NCBI GenBank assembly: GCA_964393335.1 | Contig: CAYMTN010000261.1 | Coordinates: forward strand, 1-6,880 | Source of the DNA: CAYMTN01 sp964393335 | Lineage (GTDB): Bacteria; Chloroflexota; Anaerolineae; Aggregatilineales; Aggregatilineaceae | Length of the DNA stretch: 6,880 nucleotides | Direction of reading: 5' to 3' | Part shown: positions 5,965 to 6,880 of the stretch, one piece after another | Position numbering within the stretch: position 1 is the first letter of the stretch | How the letters are laid out: each line of letters starts with the position of its first letter | Notes under the pieces: model-generated | Database searches by the model: none | What the model was told of the DNA's origin: nothing | Seen by the model: only the letters and a program-made list of their open reading frames with translations | Program-made: the position numbers and the translations under genes

Positions 5965-6211
5965 AATCCGCTGGCAGTTCCATCACGAGCCGCACGCGCG
6001 CATCGGGCGCGACGTGAAACTCCGCGACACTGTCCGTATCTCGCAGGTTCAGGGTAAGACACTCGCGTACATTGTGCAACAATTCTTCGAACGTCCGGCC
6101 ATCGGTGGTAAACATCAAATCATCACACGACGCAACATACATGGGGCCGTTTTCCGTGTCTTCCGTATCGTAGTTCACACGCACCGTCACAACATCACGT
6201 ATACCAGCCAT
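5948..6211 (-). CDS. hicB: HicB/DUF1902-like antitoxin
   Basis: An 87-residue acidic protein with the core of the HicB family (a partial RNase H-like fold). A first beta strand VVTVRVNYD is followed by MYVASCDDLMFTTDG, where other HicB or DUF1902 proteins read YVASSPDLPGxxTxG, and then the helix TFEELLHNVRECLTLNL. It should bind and neutralise the HicA toxin encoded next to it. No helix-turn-helix or ribbon-helix-helix domain is visible after the core, so it may not repress its own promoter as larger HicB proteins do. I place the start at the ATG 6209-6211 because GGAG at 6220-6223 is 8 nt upstream; a GTG at 6218-6220, three codons earlier, overlaps that site and is less likely. The order is antitoxin first, the reverse of Escherichia coli hicAB. 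Confidence 0.8.
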   Translation of the reverse strand: MAGIRDVVTVRVNYDTEDTENGPMYVASCDDLMFTTDGRTFEELLHNVRECLTLNLRDTDSVAEFHVAPDARVRLVMELPADYAETT

Positions 6212-6219
6212 TTCTACCA

Positions 6220-6223
6220 CTCC
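6220..6223 (-). promoter_or_regulatory. Ribosome binding site deciding the hicB start
   Basis: GGAG on the minus strand is 8 nt from the ATG at 6209-6211 but touches the alternative GTG at 6218-6220. The spacing favours the ATG. Confidence 0.5.
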
Positions 6224-6253
6224 GCTCTAACGACGCTCTGCCGATACCGCGCC

Positions 6254-6880
6254 CTACTCCTCGCCGGGCACGCCGCGCACGAGATCGCGCACCAGGGCCA
6301 GCGCCTGCGCGACGGTCAGCGCCAGGATCGCCGCCCACACGGCCTGCTGACCGCGCACGGCCTGTTCGAGCGCGGGGGACGGCGGCGTGATGATCTCCAC
6401 GATTTCGCCCTCGCCCACGTCAAACGGGTCGCGGCCTTCGGCTTGCAGCTGCGCCGCCTCGCCGGGCGTGACCGTCTCCGGGCGGTAGACGTCACTGGTG
6501 ACCAGCGCGTAGGTCGTGCCGTCCGGGCGCGTGTGCGTTTCGATCTCGGCGGGGCGCGCGTTCAGCACGTCAAAAACGTACACTTCGCGCACCAGCACCA
6601 TCACCACAATCGCCAGCGGCAGCGCCAGCAGCACGCCCATGAACCCGAACAGCGCCGCGCCGATGATCTGCGCGATCAGGATCGACGCCGCCGGGATCGC
6701 GATCTGGCGGCTCATGATGCGCGGCATCACGACGTTGCTTTGAACCTGCTGGGTCAGCAGGTACGCCAGGATCGTGAACGGCACCAGCACCGGGTCTTCG
6801 GCCAGCGCGATGATCACCGCCGGAATCACGGCGATGATCGATCCGAAATTGGGGATGAACTCCATCAGGCCGGAGATCAC
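6254..6880 (-). CDS. AI-2E (PerM) family membrane transporter, C-terminal part; start outside window
   Basis: The frame enters from the right edge and ends at the TAG 6254-6256, giving 208 codons of the C-terminal part. The segment holds the signature end of the AI-2E transporter family: MEFIPNFGSIIAVIPAVIIAL (6-26), the QQVQSNVVMPRIMSRQIAIP stretch (44-63), and ALFGFMGVLLALPLAIVV (76-93) followed by VREVYV. Hydrophobic segments at about 12-28, 31-46, 64-96 (two helices) and 180-198 indicate an integral membrane protein. Family members export small molecules or act as sodium/proton antiporters; the substrate here cannot be told. After the usual family end near residue 105 there are about 100 further residues: a soluble stretch with an acidic patch (DVGEGEIVEI, 154-163) and then one more probable membrane helix, an unusual tail. 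The hicB start is 42 nt downstream, and no promoter or terminator is visible between them. Confidence 0.88.
   Translation of the reverse strand: MISGLMEFIPNFGSIIAVIPAVIIALAEDPVLVPFTILAYLLTQQVQSNVVMPRIMSRQIAIPAASILIAQIIGAALFGFMGVLLALPLAIVVMVLVREVYVFDVLNARPAEIETHTRPDGTTYALVTSDVYRPETVTPGEAAQLQAEGRDPFDVGEGEIVEIITPPSPALEQAVRGQQAVWAAILALTVAQALALVRDLVRGVPGEE

Noticed and set aside
6218..6220. GTG as the start of hicB
   Set aside because: It would overlap the GGAG ribosome binding site at 6220-6223, while the ATG three codons later is correctly spaced at 8 nt.
1..6880. tRNA, rRNA or CRISPR array
   Set aside because: I saw no cloverleaf with the T-arm consensus, no rRNA-like stretch and no regularly spaced long direct repeats.

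Overview
This is a GC-rich bacterial window (well over 60% G+C by eye) in which every gene I can support lies on the minus strand. The best guess at source is a Chloroflexota bacterium of the Anaerolineae type. The reasons are high G+C, an archaeal-type HMG-CoA synthase paired with an SCP2/archaeal-type thiolase, a class II HMG-CoA reductase, and a secreted PA14-PA14-SH3-SH3 protein of a style common in that phylum. No rRNA or other taxonomic marker is present, so the assignment is an inference.

In transcription order (right to left) the window holds: the C-terminal 208 codons of an AI-2E/PerM-family membrane protein (6254-6880, running off the right edge); a small hicB-hicA toxin-antitoxin pair with overlapping reading frames (5716-6211); a complete class II HMG-CoA reductase (4365-5669); a secreted two-PA14, two-SH3b protein with its own promoter, strong ribosome binding site and terminator (2650-4137); a complete archaeal-type HMG-CoA synthase (1291-2379) behind a promoter-like region with a palindrome on the -10 box; and a thiolase-superfamily gene (1-1148) running off the left edge.

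Thiolase, HMG-CoA synthase and HMG-CoA reductase are the three activities that take acetyl-CoA to mevalonate, so the core of the window is an upper mevalonate-pathway locus, probably feeding isoprenoid synthesis. In archaea the thiolase and the synthase form one complex bridged by a DUF35 (zinc ribbon/OB-fold) protein. That gene is not in the window but could lie just beyond the left edge.

The most unusual observation is in the thiolase. Its fold motifs are well kept, but the nucleophilic cysteine is Asp83, the cysteine of the HDCF motif is Thr284, and the histidine of the GHP motif is Asn332. It is therefore probably not an ordinary thiolase, while the neighbouring synthase keeps its catalytic Glu, Cys and His. 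Other points of interest are an inverted pair of 7-nt periodic repeat blocks between synthase and thiolase, a palindrome and 10-bp direct repeats upstream of the synthase, a bidirectional hairpin terminator, and a toxin-antitoxin pair with lower GC3 than its surroundings.
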